This document shows, one piece after another, positions 1-12,000 of a DNA stretch of 64,000 nt. This DNA comes from Lithobates sylvaticus (lineage: Eukaryota; Chordata; Amphibia; Anura; Ranidae), in contig CM053033.1 of NCBI GenBank assembly GCA_028564925.1, positions 208,134,642 through 208,198,641 on the forward strand. Reading direction: 5' to 3'. A program made the translations under genes and the position numbers. The first letter of the stretch is position 1. The number at the start of each line of letters is the position of its first letter. The notes under the pieces were generated by a model. The model ran no database searches and was not told the origin of the DNA. It worked only from the letters and a program-made list of their open reading frames with translations.

Positions 1-349
1 TAGGACAAGTTTACATTGGCGCCAAAAGCAGACGTTTATACGGGTATTCCGAGCAACCTATCACAATGGTGTGCGTAGCAGCGAGCGATGACATCACATC
101 GCACCACAAATCATCCGTCATCTGTTGTTTGGCTACCGTTACCGCTTCCCAAACGCCTCTATGTAAACGCACTGCAAACACGCCACAAATGCCTCACAAA
201 TGACTGTGGTGTTTTCTAACGCGTTTGTGATGCGTCCAGAAAGCGTTCATAGCTGAGATCGTACAAGCAGTGCCGATCCTGACCTCCCTGGGGCCCTAAG
301 CAAAATTCTGCTAAGGGGCCCTCTACCTGACCCATGATGCCGTGAGCAT
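1..349. other. Unassigned sequence, no gene seen
   Basis: No open frame with recognisable homology and no clear repeat structure is visible. The stretch runs into a GC-rich segment near 290-330 that introduces the tandem repeat to its right. It may be the start of the same compound repeat element, but I cannot show that. Confidence 0.4.
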
Positions 350-548
350 AGGTGCCCAGAGAGCCTCCCTCCTTACATTAGGGTCCTCAGAGAGCCTCCC
401 CTTACGTCAGGGCCCCTAGAAAGCCTCCCCTTACGTCAGGGTCCCCAGAGGGCTCCCCTTACATCAGTGTCCTCAGAGAGCCCCTCCTCAAATCAGGGTC
501 CCCAGAGAGCCTCCCCCTACATCAGGATCCCCAGAGAGACTTCCTTAA
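350..548. repeat. Tandem repeat of about 29 bases
   Basis: About seven imperfect copies of a C-rich unit follow one another. Each copy contains CCCCAGAGAGCCTCCCCTTA or a close variant and ends in CATCA or CGTCA. The copies differ by scattered substitutions and one-base indels, so the array is old. No coding potential is implied. Confidence 0.75.
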
Positions 549-558
549 ATCCTCACCG

Positions 559-1180
559 CGCCAATCATTGCAGCCTCACCGTGCCCATTATTGCAGCCTC
601 ACCGTGTTAATAATTGCCACCTCACCGTGCCCATCATTGCAGCCTTAGTGTGCCCATCACTGCCGCCTCACCGTGTCCATCATTGCCACCTCACCGTGCC
701 AATCATTAAAGCCTTACCATGCCAATCATTGCAGCCTCACCGTGCCCATCACTGCCACCTCACCATGGCAATCATTGCAGCCTTACCATGCTTATCATTG
801 CAGCCTCACCGTGTTAATAATTGCCACCTCACCGTGCCCATCATTGCCATCTCACCATGCCAATCATTGCAGCCTTACCATGCTTATCATTGTAGCCTTA
901 CCATGCTTATCATTGTAGCCTTACCATGCTTTTCATTGCAGCCTTACCATGCTTTTCATTGCAGCCTTACCATGCTTTTCATTGCAGCCTTGCCATGTTA
1001 ATTGCCACCTCGCCATGCCAATCATTGCCACCTCGCCATGCCAATCATTGCCGCCTCACCATGCCAATCACTGCCGCCTCACCATGCCAATCATTGCAGC
1101 CTTACTGTGCCCATCATTATTGCAGCCTAATGGTGCCCATCATTGCAGTCTTACTGTGGCAATCAATGTAGCCTCACCAG
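559..1180. repeat. Tandem repeat of about 23 bases (CAGCCTCACCGTGCCCATCA type)
   Basis: About 27 degenerate copies of a unit alternating GCAGCCTCACC or GCCACCTCACC with GTGCCCATCATT or ATGCCAATCATT. Stop-free frames across it are a by-product of the repetition. Related CCATCA/GTGCC arrays occur near 32,280, 47,355 and 62,520, each inside a different dispersed element, so this block is probably the internal array of such an element. Confidence 0.8.
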
Positions 1181-1254
1181 TCAGTGCCAGTGGATTACGC
1201 ACAGCAGGCATCTCCCGCTGTGTCACGGAGCTCAATGTGAAATGTTATGCCGCA

Positions 1255-1360
1255 CTATGACAAAAGTCCCACCCTCCTTCTAGACCAGCTTGTGTGATAG
1301 ACAGAACACTGTATCTATCACACGAGCTGGTCTAGGAGGGGGGCGGGATCTTTGTCATAG
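1255..1360. repeat. Inverted repeat (palindrome), arms of about 48 bases
   Basis: The left arm begins CTATGACAAAAGTCCCACCC and the right arm ends with the near-perfect reverse complement, GGGCGGGATCTTTGTCATAG. The arms also share the complement pair around AGACCAGCTTGTGTGATAGA. A short loop lies near 1,305. The structure fits a small foldback element or the hairpin end of a larger one. Confidence 0.8.
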
Positions 1361-1680
1361 CGCTGGCCGAAGGTTTCAGTCAGCTCTGAGACACAGCGTC
1401 TTCTGACTCCCGCTGTGTGACAAGAGGAGGAGGAGATTGGAGCTCGGGAAGCAGAGCCGATCCGCCCTTGGGGGGGCCCCCCACAGCGGCGGGGCCCTAT
1501 GCATCTTGCATAGTGAGTGTATAAGGCGGATCGGCTCTGGACACAGGTGTCCGTTTAAGAAGCAGTGATCACAGCACATAAATAGTTTATGAACAAGAGA
1601 TAATTGGGGGAGAAGTGTTTGAACTTGTTCTCCCGCCGATTATCTCCACACATGGAGAATCCTCATAGAATGACACAGTA

Positions 1681-1877
1681 ACGACCAGTTTATGAAGCTG
1701 CAAACTGAGTGCTTCACTGGCGATCTGTGTCAGAATTCACAGTCCCCGATTCACCAGCTCAGAGGTGGAGAATCGGGGAGTGAAGAGGGAATGTGGGGGG
1801 ATCTGAGGAGGAAAGAGGAAGATAATTAACTTCCTTGTGCCTCGTTCAGACCCCCCAACACTGTAACCATGTCCCCC

Positions 1878-1960
<83 letters not shown>

Positions 1961-2002
1961 TGAGTGTGAGTGTGAGTATATATATATATATATATATATA
2001 TA

Positions 2003-2039
<37 letters not shown>

Positions 2040-2100
2040 TATATATATATATATATAATGTGTGTGTGTGTGTGTGTATGTGTGTGTATGTGTGTATGTG

Positions 2101-2162
<62 letters not shown>

Positions 2163-2550
2163 TGTGTGTGTATATACACACACATGTATATATAATGTGT
2201 GTATACATGTATATATTATGTAGGGGGACTCTTTATTTTATTAACATTAAATCACACCGTCTGTCCGTGTATTGAGCGGTGATAATCTATCACTGCTTAA
2301 TAAACTGACATCTCTGTGTTTCTGTGAATTTCTGGTGCTGTAATCTCGTAAAGTCTCACGAGATTCCAGTATCAGGGGCCGTTCTCCAGTGTTAGAAGCG
2401 TTTGTAGATCTCTTCACTCCTCCAAGATCTACTCCGCTTCATAAACTGGCACACAGAAGAGAAAAATCTCCTCTGTGAATGCCGGAGAATGAAGCAGTGA
2501 ATAGATTTCACTGCTTCATAAATGGACACCTAAATGTCTTTTTTTATTTT
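1681..2550. repeat. Duplicated left flank of the minisatellite, copy A
   Basis: This segment is nearly identical to 5,109-5,750. Both contain CGACCAGTTTATGAAGCTGC, the stretch around TTCACTGGCGATCTGTGTCA, a TA/TG microsatellite of different length, and then the block starting TAGGGGGACTCTTTATTTTA. Identity runs to the T-rich TCTTTTTTTATTTTG tract, where the copies diverge: copy A continues GTTAGGAAATAG, copy B GCAGCAGAAG. No gene is recognisable in it. Confidence 0.9.
1882..2218. repeat. Compound TA/TG microsatellite
   Basis: Long (TA)n tracts are interrupted by (TG)n and GTGTGA tracts. The apparent Tyr-Ile reading frames on the minus strand and Cys-Val frames on the plus strand are produced by these dinucleotides. 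The equivalent tract in copy B (5,315-5,420) is much shorter. Confidence 0.95.
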
Positions 2551-2590
2551 GGTTAGGAAATAGAGGTGAGCAGCTATCACAGTCCTGATG

Positions 2591-2763
2591 ACCGTCAGAA
2601 GACGGCAGAAGACGACAGCAGAAGAAGACAGAAGACAGAAGAGGACAGAAGAGGACAGAAGAGGACAGAAGACAGAAGAGGACAGAGGACCGAAGACAGA
2701 AGAGGACAGAAGAGAACAGGACAGAAGAGGATAGAAGAGGACAGAAGAGGACAGAAGACAAAA
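2591..2763. repeat. Short purine-rich minisatellite, possible unexpanded progenitor
   Basis: The block starts with GACCGTCAGAAGACGGCAGA, resembling the 20-base unit of the giant array. It passes through CGACAGCAGAAGAAGACAGA and then settles into 10-base GACAGAAGAG repeats. The left-to-right order of unit types matches that of the 24 kb array in the sister copy. It ends in AGACAAAAGCCAAATAGAAA, the right flank shared with the two other arrays. Confidence 0.85.
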
Positions 2764-2872
2764 GCCAAATAGAAAAACATAAAAATGTAAATACCCCTAT
2801 GACAATAAATTATTAAAATGATTTAGCAATATACAACATGTCTTTAAAAATATACCTATTTCCTGTAGCCGA
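2764..2872. repeat. Shared right flank of the minisatellite, copy A
   Basis: The sequence AGCCAAATAGAAAAACATAA through TATACCTATTTCCTGTAGC occurs again at 29,717-29,832 and 31,078-31,200 with a few substitutions. It follows an array of the same family in all three places. Confidence 0.9.
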
Positions 2873-3836
2873 TGATCAGCCAAAACATTATGACCACCTC
2901 ATGAAAAAAAAAAAAAATAAAATAATAATACAAACAATTTTGAAAAAGAAAAATCAGCCAAAATATTATGACCACCCCATGAAAAAAATAAATAAAAAAA
3001 AATTATTTTTGAAAAAAAAATGTTCAGCCAAAACATTACCACCACCCCATGAAAAAAAAATAATACTAAAAAATAAATATTTTGAAAAAGAAAAATCATG
3101 ATCAGCCAAAACATTATCACCATCTGATGATCAGACAAAATATTATGACCACCCCCATTAAAAAAAAATAATAATTTTTGAAAAAAATGTTCAGCCAAAA
3201 CATTTTGACCACCCCACGATCAGCCAAAACATTATGACCACCCCATGAAAATAAAATAATAATAAAAAAATAAATATTTTGAAAAAGAAAAATCAGCCAA
3301 AACATTATTACCAGCCCATGATCAGCCAAAACATTATGACCACCACATGAAAAAAAAAATAATGATAAAAATAATTTTTGAAAAAAAATACTTGAAGTAA
3401 TTGTAGCCATATTAGTGCAATTGTGACAGAGAAAATGGGATTTTTGAAAAAAATGTTCAGCCAAAACATTTTGACCACCCCACGATCAGCCAAAACATTA
3501 TGACTACCTCATGAAAAAAAAATAATAATAATAATAAAAAAAATTAGAATAAGAAAAATCAGCCAAAACATTATGACCACCCCATGAAAAAAAAATTAAA
3601 AAAAAAAAATATTTTTGAAAAGAAATGTTCAGCCAAAACATTATCACCACCCCATGATCAGCCAAAACATTATCACCACCCCATGAAAAAAAAAAAATAA
3701 TAATAAAAAAATAAATATTTTGAAAAAGAAAAATCATCATCAGCCAAAACATTATGACCAGCCCATGATCAGCCAAAACATTATGACCACCACATGAAAA
3801 AAAAAAAAAATAATAAAAATAATTTTTGAAAAAAAA
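2871..3836. repeat. A-rich satellite built on GATCAGCCAAAACATTATGA
   Basis: About 14 copies of the conserved core (G)ATCAGCCAAAACATTATGACCACC are separated by variable A-rich spacers such as CCATGAAAAAAAAATAATAA. The core resembles the end of certain Tc1-like transposons as I remember them, so the satellite may derive from a transposon terminus; that origin is inference. A shorter block of the same satellite follows the third array at 31,201-31,425. Confidence 0.8.
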
Positions 3837-3876
3837 AATACTTGAAGTAATTGTAGCTGTATTAGTGCAATTGTGA

Positions 3877-4044
3877 CAGAGAAAATTGAGTACTATCTGT
3901 GACACTTTTTTTTATTTGCACTAACATATCATTTTTCATAGACCTAAGATCTTGAAGAAGGGGGACACACCCCGAAAGCTCGTCCATGAAAAATGATGTT
4001 AGTGCAAATAAAAAAGTATCACGGACAGTACTCAATTTTCTCTG
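3877..4044. mobile_element. Palindromic foldback element
   Basis: The left arm begins CAGAGAAAATTGAGTACTAT and the right arm ends GTACTCAATTTTCTCTG. The arms also pair through TTATTTGCACTAACAT and ATGTTAGTGCAAATAA. The roughly 45-base loop contains CTTGAAGAAGGGGGACACAC. The left border region is repeated without the palindrome near 3,391-3,440. This looks like a small MITE-type element inserted in the A-rich satellite. Confidence 0.75.
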
Positions 4045-5108
4045 AAAAAAAAAAAAAAAAAAAAAAAATTGTATAAAAAAAAAAATATTTTTTGAAAAAA
4101 ACTAAATTTTTGTTTGAAAAAAAAATTTGAAAAAAAAAAAAAGTTTGTTTGAAAAAAAAAAAAAATTTGGGGAAAAATATGTTCAGCTCTTTCAGCTAAT
4201 GATGGAACTTCAACTTTTTACTACTATTTATACTTTTTAAAATATGCTTTTTAACACTTTTCACAGTTACTCCAGCCACTCCAGTAGGTGGAGGCAAGAA
4301 CACTTCACACAATTTCAACAGAAATTGTAGCTTTCCTAGTTAATCTATCTATCTTATTTTTGTCAATTTAAATAATAATTATTTTGCTGACAATATCACC
4401 GCAAGAAGCTGTTACTTACCTAGAAAAGAATGATATCTGTATTCGATTGTTTATGTAAAAGCAGCAGGCTGGTAGCAGAAATGGAAACATTTTATCTCTG
4501 ATCTGTTAGGAATTGTATGCATTGTATAGATTTGGCAGAGCCGAGCGCTGGAGCCATAGCAACCGATCAACCAATCACAGATCTTCCTAGAAATTTCAAA
4601 CTGATGCAGGAGAAATGTTGTGGCAGTTGCAGTTGCCTAGCAACATAACTGATGACCTCACAGTGCAGGTCACATGGCCAATGACACTACAGTTCAGCTG
4701 CACCTGAGTTAGCCAGTCAGTCTACGGATTGAAGGCAAGCCTGAAGGTTGGTTTCTATTGAGCTCCAGGAGAAATTAGATTTTTTTGGAGAATGAACCGT
4801 ATCATTAAAAAAATGTAATCTGTTCCTCAATTAATCATCAAAAGGTACATTTATGATCCATTATATTTAGAAGAATTGCATTGTATCTTCTTATTGGTAA
4901 ACAATAGATTATATATCCCCCCTATTGGTGACCAGTGGCTTATATTCCACACCATCACTGTGTATCCAAAAAGGATATAAAATGTATTTGTGTGTAGTGC
5001 TGTATGATGGAGTAGTTATCAGACTATCACAGCACTGACACATAGGAATGAATAGGGATTACGTCTCATAGTCAACTGGTTAAAGTTTATCTATAGACAC
5101 AGGTGCAC
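4045..5108. other. A/T-rich tract, then unassigned sequence
   Basis: Positions 4,045-4,180 are degenerate TTTGAAAAAAA repeats, also found near 31,425-31,515. From 4,181 to 5,108 I see moderately unique-looking AT-rich DNA with no open frame, RNA gene or repeat that I recognise. Confidence 0.6.
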
Positions 5109-5310
5109 TGTGACGACCAGTTTATGAAGCTGCGATCTGAGTGCTTCACTGGCGATCTGTGTCAGAATTCACAGTCCCTGATTCACCAGCTCAGAGGTGG
5201 AGAATCGGGGAGTGAAGAGGGAATGTGGGGGGATCTGAGGAGGAAAGAGGAAGATAATTAACTTCCTTGTGCCTCGTTCAGACCCCCCCAACACTGTAAC
5301 CATGTCCCCC

Positions 5311-5372
<62 letters not shown>

Positions 5373-5750
5373 ATATATACACATGTATATATAATGTGTG
5401 TATATACATGTATATATTATGTAGGGGGACTCTTTATTTTATTAACATTAAATCACACCGTCTGTCCGTGTATTGAGCGGTGATAATCTATCACTGCTTA
5501 ATAAACTGACATCTGTGTTTCTGTGAATTTCTGGTGCTGTAATCTCGTAAAGTCTCACGAGATTCCAGTATCAGGGGCCGTTCTCCAGTGTTAGAAGCAT
5601 TTGTAGATCTCTTCACTCCTCCAAGATCTACTCCGCTTCATAAACTGGCACACAGAAGAGAAAAATCTCCTCTGTGAATGCCGGAGAATGAAGCAGTGAA
5701 TAGGATTTCACTGTTTCATAAATGGACACCTAAATGTCTTTTTTTATTTT
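5109..5750. repeat. Duplicated left flank of the minisatellite, copy B
   Basis: This is the sister of 1,681-2,550, with a shorter TA/TG microsatellite (5,315-5,420) and few substitutions. It ends in a pyrimidine-rich run followed by GCAG at 5,751-5,754, which forms a plausible splice acceptor exactly at the array border. Copy A has GGTTAGGAAATAG there instead, so either one copy lost the segment between flank and array or the two arrays started differently. Confidence 0.9.
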
Positions 5751-5844
5751 GCAGCAGAAGAGGACGACCGTCAGCAGAAGAGGACGACCGTCAGCAGAAG
5801 AGGACGACCGTCAGCAGAAGAGGACGACCGTCAGCAGAAGAGGA

Positions 5845-6075
5845 CGACCGAAGAGGACGACCGTCAGCAGAAGAGGACGACCGAAGAGGACGACCGTCAG
5901 CAGAAGAGGACGACCGAAGAGGACGACCGTCAGCAGAAGAGGACGACCGAAGAGGACGACCGTCAGCAGAAGAGGACGACCGAAGAGGACGACCGTCAGC
6001 AGAAGAGGACGACCGAAGAGGACGACCATCAGCAGAAGAGGACGACCGAAGAGGACGACCGTCAGCAGAAGAGGA
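5845..6075. repeat. 33-base higher-order repeat at the left edge of the array
   Basis: A 20-base unit alternates with a 13-base truncated unit (CGACCGAAGAGGA) to give about seven near-identical 33-base repeats. One copy has CCATC for CCGTC. Because 33 is a multiple of three, the minus strand also stays open here with an 11-residue period. Confidence 0.9.
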
Positions 6076-9000
6076 CGACCGTCAGCAGAAGAGGACGACC
6101 GTCAGCAGAAGAGGACGACCGTCAGCAGAAGAGGACGACCGTCAGCAGAAGAGGAGGACCGTCAGCAGAAGCGGACGACCGTCAGCAGAAGAGGAGGACC
6201 GTCAGCAGAAGAGGACGACCGTCAGCAGAAGAGGACGACCGTCAGCAGAAGAGGACGACCGTCAGCAGAAGAGGACGACCGTCAGCAGAAGAGGACGACC
6301 GTCAGCAGAAGAGGAGGACCGTCAGCAGAAGAGGAGGACCGTCAGCAGAAGAGGAGGACCGTCAGCAGAAGAGGAGGACCGTCAGCAGAAGAGGAGGACC
6401 GTCAGCAGAAGAGGAGGACCGTCAGCAGAAGAGAGGACCGTCAGCAGAAGAGGACGACCGAAGAGGACCGTCAGCAGAAGAGGACGACCGAAGAGGACCG
6501 TCAGCAGAAGAGGACGACCGAAGAGGACCGTCAGCAGAGGAGGAGGACCGTCAGCAGAAGAGGAGGACCGTCAGCAGAAGAGGAGGACCGTCAGCAGAAG
6601 AGGAGGACCGTCAGCAGAAGAGGAGGACCGTCAGCAGAAGAGGAGGACCGTCAGCAGAAGAGGAGGACGTCAGCAGAAGAGGAGGACCGTCAGCAGAAGA
6701 GGACGACAGTCAGCAGAAGACGACCGAAGAGGACCGTCAGCAGAAGAGGACGACCGTCAGCAGAAGAGGACCGTCAGCAGAAGAGGACGACCGTCAGCAG
6801 AAGAGGACGACCGTCAGCAGAAGAGGAGGACCGTCAGCAGAAGAGGACGACCGTCAGCAGAAGAGGAGGACCGTCAGCAGAAGAGGAGGACCGTCAGCAG
6901 AAGAGGACGACCGTCAGCAGAAGAGGACGACCGTCAGCAGAAGAGGAGGACCGTCAGCAGAAGAGGAGGACCGTCAGCAGAAGAGGACGACCGTCAGCAG
7001 AAGAGGAGGACCGTCAGCAGAAGAGGAGGACCGTCAGCAGAAGAGGACGACCGTCAGCAGAAGAGGACGACCGTCAGCAGAAGAGGAGGACCGTCAGCAG
7101 AAGAGGAGGACCGTCAGCAGAAGAGGAGGACCGTCAGCAGAAGAGGACGACCGTCAGCAGAAGAGGACGACCGTCAGCAGAAGAGGAGGACCGTCAGCAG
7201 AAGAGGACGACCGTCAGCAGAAGAGGACGACCGTCAGCAGAAGAGGACGACCGTCAGCAGAAGAGGAGGACCGTCAGCAGAAGAGGAGGACCGTCAGCAG
7301 AAGAGGAGGACCGTCAGCAGAAGAGGAGGACCGTCAGCAGAAGAGGACGACCGAAGAGGACCGTCAGCAGAAGAGGACGACCGAAGAGGACCGTCAGCAG
7401 AAGAGGAGGACCGTCAGCAGAAGAGGAGGACCGTCAGCAGAAGAGGAGGACCGTCAGCAGAAGAGGACGACCGTCAGCAGAAGAGGACGACCGTCAGCAG
7501 AAGAGGAGGACCGTCAGCAGAAGAGGACGACCGTCAGCAGAAGAGGACGACCGTCAGCAGAAGAGGACGACCGTCAGCAGAAGAGGACGACCGAAGAGGA
7601 CGACCGTCAGCAGAAGAGGACGACCGAAGAGGACGACCGTCAGCAGAAGAGGACGACCGTCAGCAGAAGAGGACGACCGTCAGCAGAAGAGGACGACCGA
7701 AGAGGACGACCGTCAGCAGAAGAGGACGACCGTCAGCAGAAGAGGACGACCGTCAGCAGAAGAGGACGACCGTCAGCAGAAGAGGACGACCGTCAGCAGA
7801 AGAGGACGACCGTCAGCAGAAGAGGACGACCGTCAGCAGAAGAGGACGACCGTCAGCAGAAGAGGACCGTCAGCAGAAGAGGACGACCGTCAGCAGAAGA
7901 GGAGGACCGTCAGCAGAAGAGGACGACCGTCAGCAGAAGAGGACCGACCGTCAGCAGAAGAGGACGACCGTCAGCAGAAGAGGACGACCGTCAGCAGAAG
8001 AGGACGACCGAAGAGGACGACCGTCAGCAGAAGAGGACGACCGTCAGCAGAAGAGGACGACCGTCAGCAGAAGAGGAGGACCGTCAGCAGAAGACGAGGA
8101 CCGTCAGCAGAAGAGGAGCACGACCGTCAGCAGAAGAGGACGACCGTCAGCAGAAGACGGAGGACCGTCAGCAGAAGAGGAGGACGACCGTCAGCAGAAG
8201 AGGACGACCGTCAGCAGAAGAGGACGAGGACCGTCAGCAGAAGAGGACGACCGTCAGCAGAAGAGGACGACCGTCAGCAGAAGAGGAGGACCGTCAGCAG
8301 AAGAGGACGACCGTCAGCAGAAGAGGAGGACCGTCAGCAGAAGAGGACGACCGTCAGCAGAAGAGGAGGACCGTCAGCAGAAGAGGAGACCGTCAGCAGA
8401 AGAGGACGAGGACCGTCAGCAGAAGAGGAGGACCGTCAGCAGAAGAGGACGACCGTCAGCAGAAGAGGACGACCGTCAGAAGAAGAGGAGGACCGTCAGC
8501 GGAAGAGGAGGACCGTCAGCAGAAGAGGAGGACCGTCAGCAGAAGAGGAGGACCGTCAGAGAAGAGGAGGACCGTCAGCAGAAGAGGAGGACCGTCAGCA
8601 GAAGAGGAGGACCGTCAGCAGAAGAGGAGGACCGTCAGCAGAAGAGGAGGACCGTCAGCAGAAGAGGAGGACCGTCAGCAGAAGAGGAGGACCGTCAGCA
8701 GAAGAGGAGGACCGTCAGCAGAAGAGGAGACCGTCAGCAGAAGAGGAGGACCGTCAGCAGAAGAGGAGGACCGTCAGCAGAAGAGGAGGACCGTCAGCAG
8801 AAGAGGAGGACCGTCAGCAGAAGAGGAGGACCGACGTCAGAAGAGGAGGACCGTCAGCAGCAGAGGAGGACCGTCAGCAGAAGAGGAGGAACGACAGCAG
8901 AAGAGGACGACCGTCAGCAGAAGAGGAGACCGTCAGCAGAAGAGGAGGACCGTCAGCAGAAGAGGAGGACCGTCAGCAGAAGAGGAGGACCGTCAGCAGA

Positions 9001-12000
9001 AGAGGAGACCGTCAGCAGAAGAGGAGGACCGTCAGCAGAAGAGGAGGACCGTCAGCAGAAGAGGAGGACCGTCAGCAGAAGAGGAGGACCGTCAGCAGAA
9101 GAGGAGGACCGTCAGCAGAAGAGGACGACCGTCAGCAGAAGAGGAGACCGTCAGCAGAAGAGGAGACCGTCAGCAGAAGAGGAGGACCGTCAGCAGAAGA
9201 GGACGACCGTCAGCAGAAGAGGACGACCGTCAGCAGAAGAGGAGGACCGTCAGCAGAAGAGGAGGACCGTCAGCAGAGGACCGTCAGCAGAAGAGGAGGA
9301 CCGTCAGCAGAAGAGGACGACCGTCAGCAGAAGAGGAGGACCGTCAGCAGAAGAGGAGGACCGTCAGCAGAAGAGGAGGACCGTCAGCAGAAGAGGACGA
9401 CCGTCAGCAGAAGAGGAGGACCGTCAGCAGAAGAGGAGGACCGTCAGCAGAAGAGGAGGACCGTCAGCAGAAGAGGAGGACCGTCAGCAGAAGAGGAGGA
9501 CCGTCAGCAGAAGAGGAGGACCGTCAGCAGAAGAGGACGACCGTCAGCAGAAGAGGACGACCGTCAGCAGAAGAGGACGACCGTCAGCAGAAGAGGACCG
9601 TCAGCAGAAGAGGAGGACCGTCAGCAGAAGAGGAGGACCGTCAGCAGAAGAGGAGGACCGTCAGCAGAAGAGGAGGACCGTCAGCAGAAGAGGACGACCG
9701 TCAGCAGAAGAGGACGACCGAAGAGGACCGTCAGCAGAAGAGGAGGACCGTCAGCAGAAGAGGACGACCGTCAGCAGAAGAGGAGGACCGTCAGCAGAAG
9801 AGGACGACCGTCAGCAGAAGAGGACCGTCAGCAGAAGAAGAGGACCGTCAGCAGAAGAGAGGACCGTCAGCAGAAGAGGAGGACCGTCAGCAGAAGAGGA
9901 CGACCGAAGAGGACCGTCAGCAGACGAGGAGGACCGTCAGCAGAAGAGGAGGACCGTCAGCAGAAGAGGAGGACCGTCAGCAGAAGAGGAGGACCGTCAG
10001 CAGAAGAGGAGGACCGTCAGCAGAAGAGGAGGACCGTCAGCAGAAGAGGACGACCGTCAGCAGAAGAGGAGGACCGTCAGCAGAAGAGGACGACCGTCAG
10101 CAGAAGAGGACGACCGTCAGCAGAAGAGGACGACCGTCAGCAGAAGAGGACGACCGTCAGCAGAAGAGGACGACCGTCAGCAGAAGAGGACGGACGTCAG
10201 CAGAAGAGGAGGACCGTCAGCAGAAGAGGAGGACCGTCAGCAGAAGAGGAGACCGTCAGCAGAAGAGGAGGACCGTCAGCAGAAGAGGAGGACCGTCAGC
10301 AGAAGAGACGACCGTCAGCAGAAGAGGAGGACCGTCAGCAGAAGAGAGGACCGTCAGCAGAAGAGGAGGACCGTCAGCAGAAGAGGAGGACCGTCAGCAG
10401 AAGAGACCGTCAGCAGAAGAGGAGGACCGTCAGCAGAAGAGGACCGTCAGCAGAAGAGGAGGACCGTCGTCAGCAGAAGAGGAGGACCGTCAGCAGAAGA
10501 GGAGGACCGTCAGCAGAAGAGGAGGACCGTCAGCAGAAGAGGAGGACCGTCAGCAGAAGAGGAGGACCGTCAGCAGAAGAGGACGACCGTCAGCAGAAGA
10601 GGAGGACCGTCAGCAGAAGAGGAGGACCGTCAGCAGAAGAGGAGGACCGTCAGCAGAAGAGGACGACCGTCAGCAGAAGAGGAGGACCGTCAGCAGAAGA
10701 GGAGGACCGTCAGCAGAAGAGGAGGACCGTCAGCAGAAGAGGAGGACCGTCAGCAGAAGAGGAGGACCGTCAGCAGAAGAGGACGACCGTCAGCAGAAGA
10801 GGAGGACCGTCAGCAGAAGAGGAGGACCGTCAGCAGAAGAGGAGGACCGTCAGCAGAAGAGGAGGACCGTCAGCAGAAGAGGAGGACCGTCAGCAGAAGA
10901 GGAGGACCGTCAGCAGAAGAGGACGACCGTCAGCAGAAGAGGACGACCGAAGAGGACCGTCAGCAGAAGAGGAGGACCGTCAGCAGAAGAGGAGGACCGT
11001 CAGCAGAAGAGGAGGACCAGCAGAAGAGGAGGACCGTCAGCAAAGAGGAGGACCGTCAGCAGAAGAGGAGGACCGTCAGCAGAAGAGGAGGACCGTCAGC
11101 AGAAGAGGAGGACCGTCAGCAGAAGAGGAGGACCGTCAGCAGAAGAGGAGGACCGTCAGCAGAAGAGGACGACCGTCAGCAGAAGAGGAGACCGTCAGCA
11201 GAAGAGGAGGACCGTCAGCAGAAGAGGAGGACCGTCAGCAGAAGAGGAGGACCGTCAGCAGAAGAGGAGGACCGTCAGCAGAAGAGGAGGACCGTCAGCA
11301 GAAGAGGACGACCGTCAGCAGAAGAGGAGGACCGTCAGCAGAAGAGGAGGACCGTCAGCAGAAGAGGAGGACCGTCAGCAGCAGAGGAGGACCGTCCGCA
11401 GCAGAGGAGGACCGTCAGCAGAAGAGGAGGACCGTCAGCAGAAGAGGAGGACCGTCAGCAGAAGAGGAGGACCGTCAGCAGAAGAGGAGGACAGCAGAAG
11501 AGGACCGTCAGCAGAAGAGGAGGACCGTCAGCAGAAGAGGAGGACCGTCAGCAGAAGAGGAGGACCGTCAGCAGAAGAGGAGGACCGTCAGCAGAAGAGG
11601 ACGACCGTCAGCAGAAGAGGACGACCGTCAGCAGAAGAGGAGGACCGTCAGCAGAAGAGGACGACCGTCAGCAGAAGAGGAGGACCGTCAGCAGAAGAGG
11701 AGGACCGTCAGCAGAAGAGGAGGACCGTCAGCAGAAGAGGAGGACCGTCAGCAGAAGAGGACGACCGTCAGCAGAAGAGGACGACCGAAGAGGACCGTCA
11801 GCAGAAGAGGAGGACCGTCAGCAGAAGAGGACGACCGAAGAGGACCGTCAGCAGAAGAGGAGGACCGTCAGCAGAAGAGGAGGACCGTCAGCAGAAGAGG
11901 ACGACCGTCAGCAGAAGAGGAGGACCGTCAGCAGAAGAGGAGGACCGTCAGCAGAAGAGGACGACCGTCAGCAGAAGAGGACCGTCAGCAGAAGAGGAGG

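Noticed and set aside
1737-2275. Tyr-Ile and Cys-Val frames
   Set aside because: Direct translation of the TA/TG microsatellite.
2838-3905. Lys/Asn- and Phe-rich frames
   Set aside because: They come from the A-rich GATCAGCC satellite and its complement.
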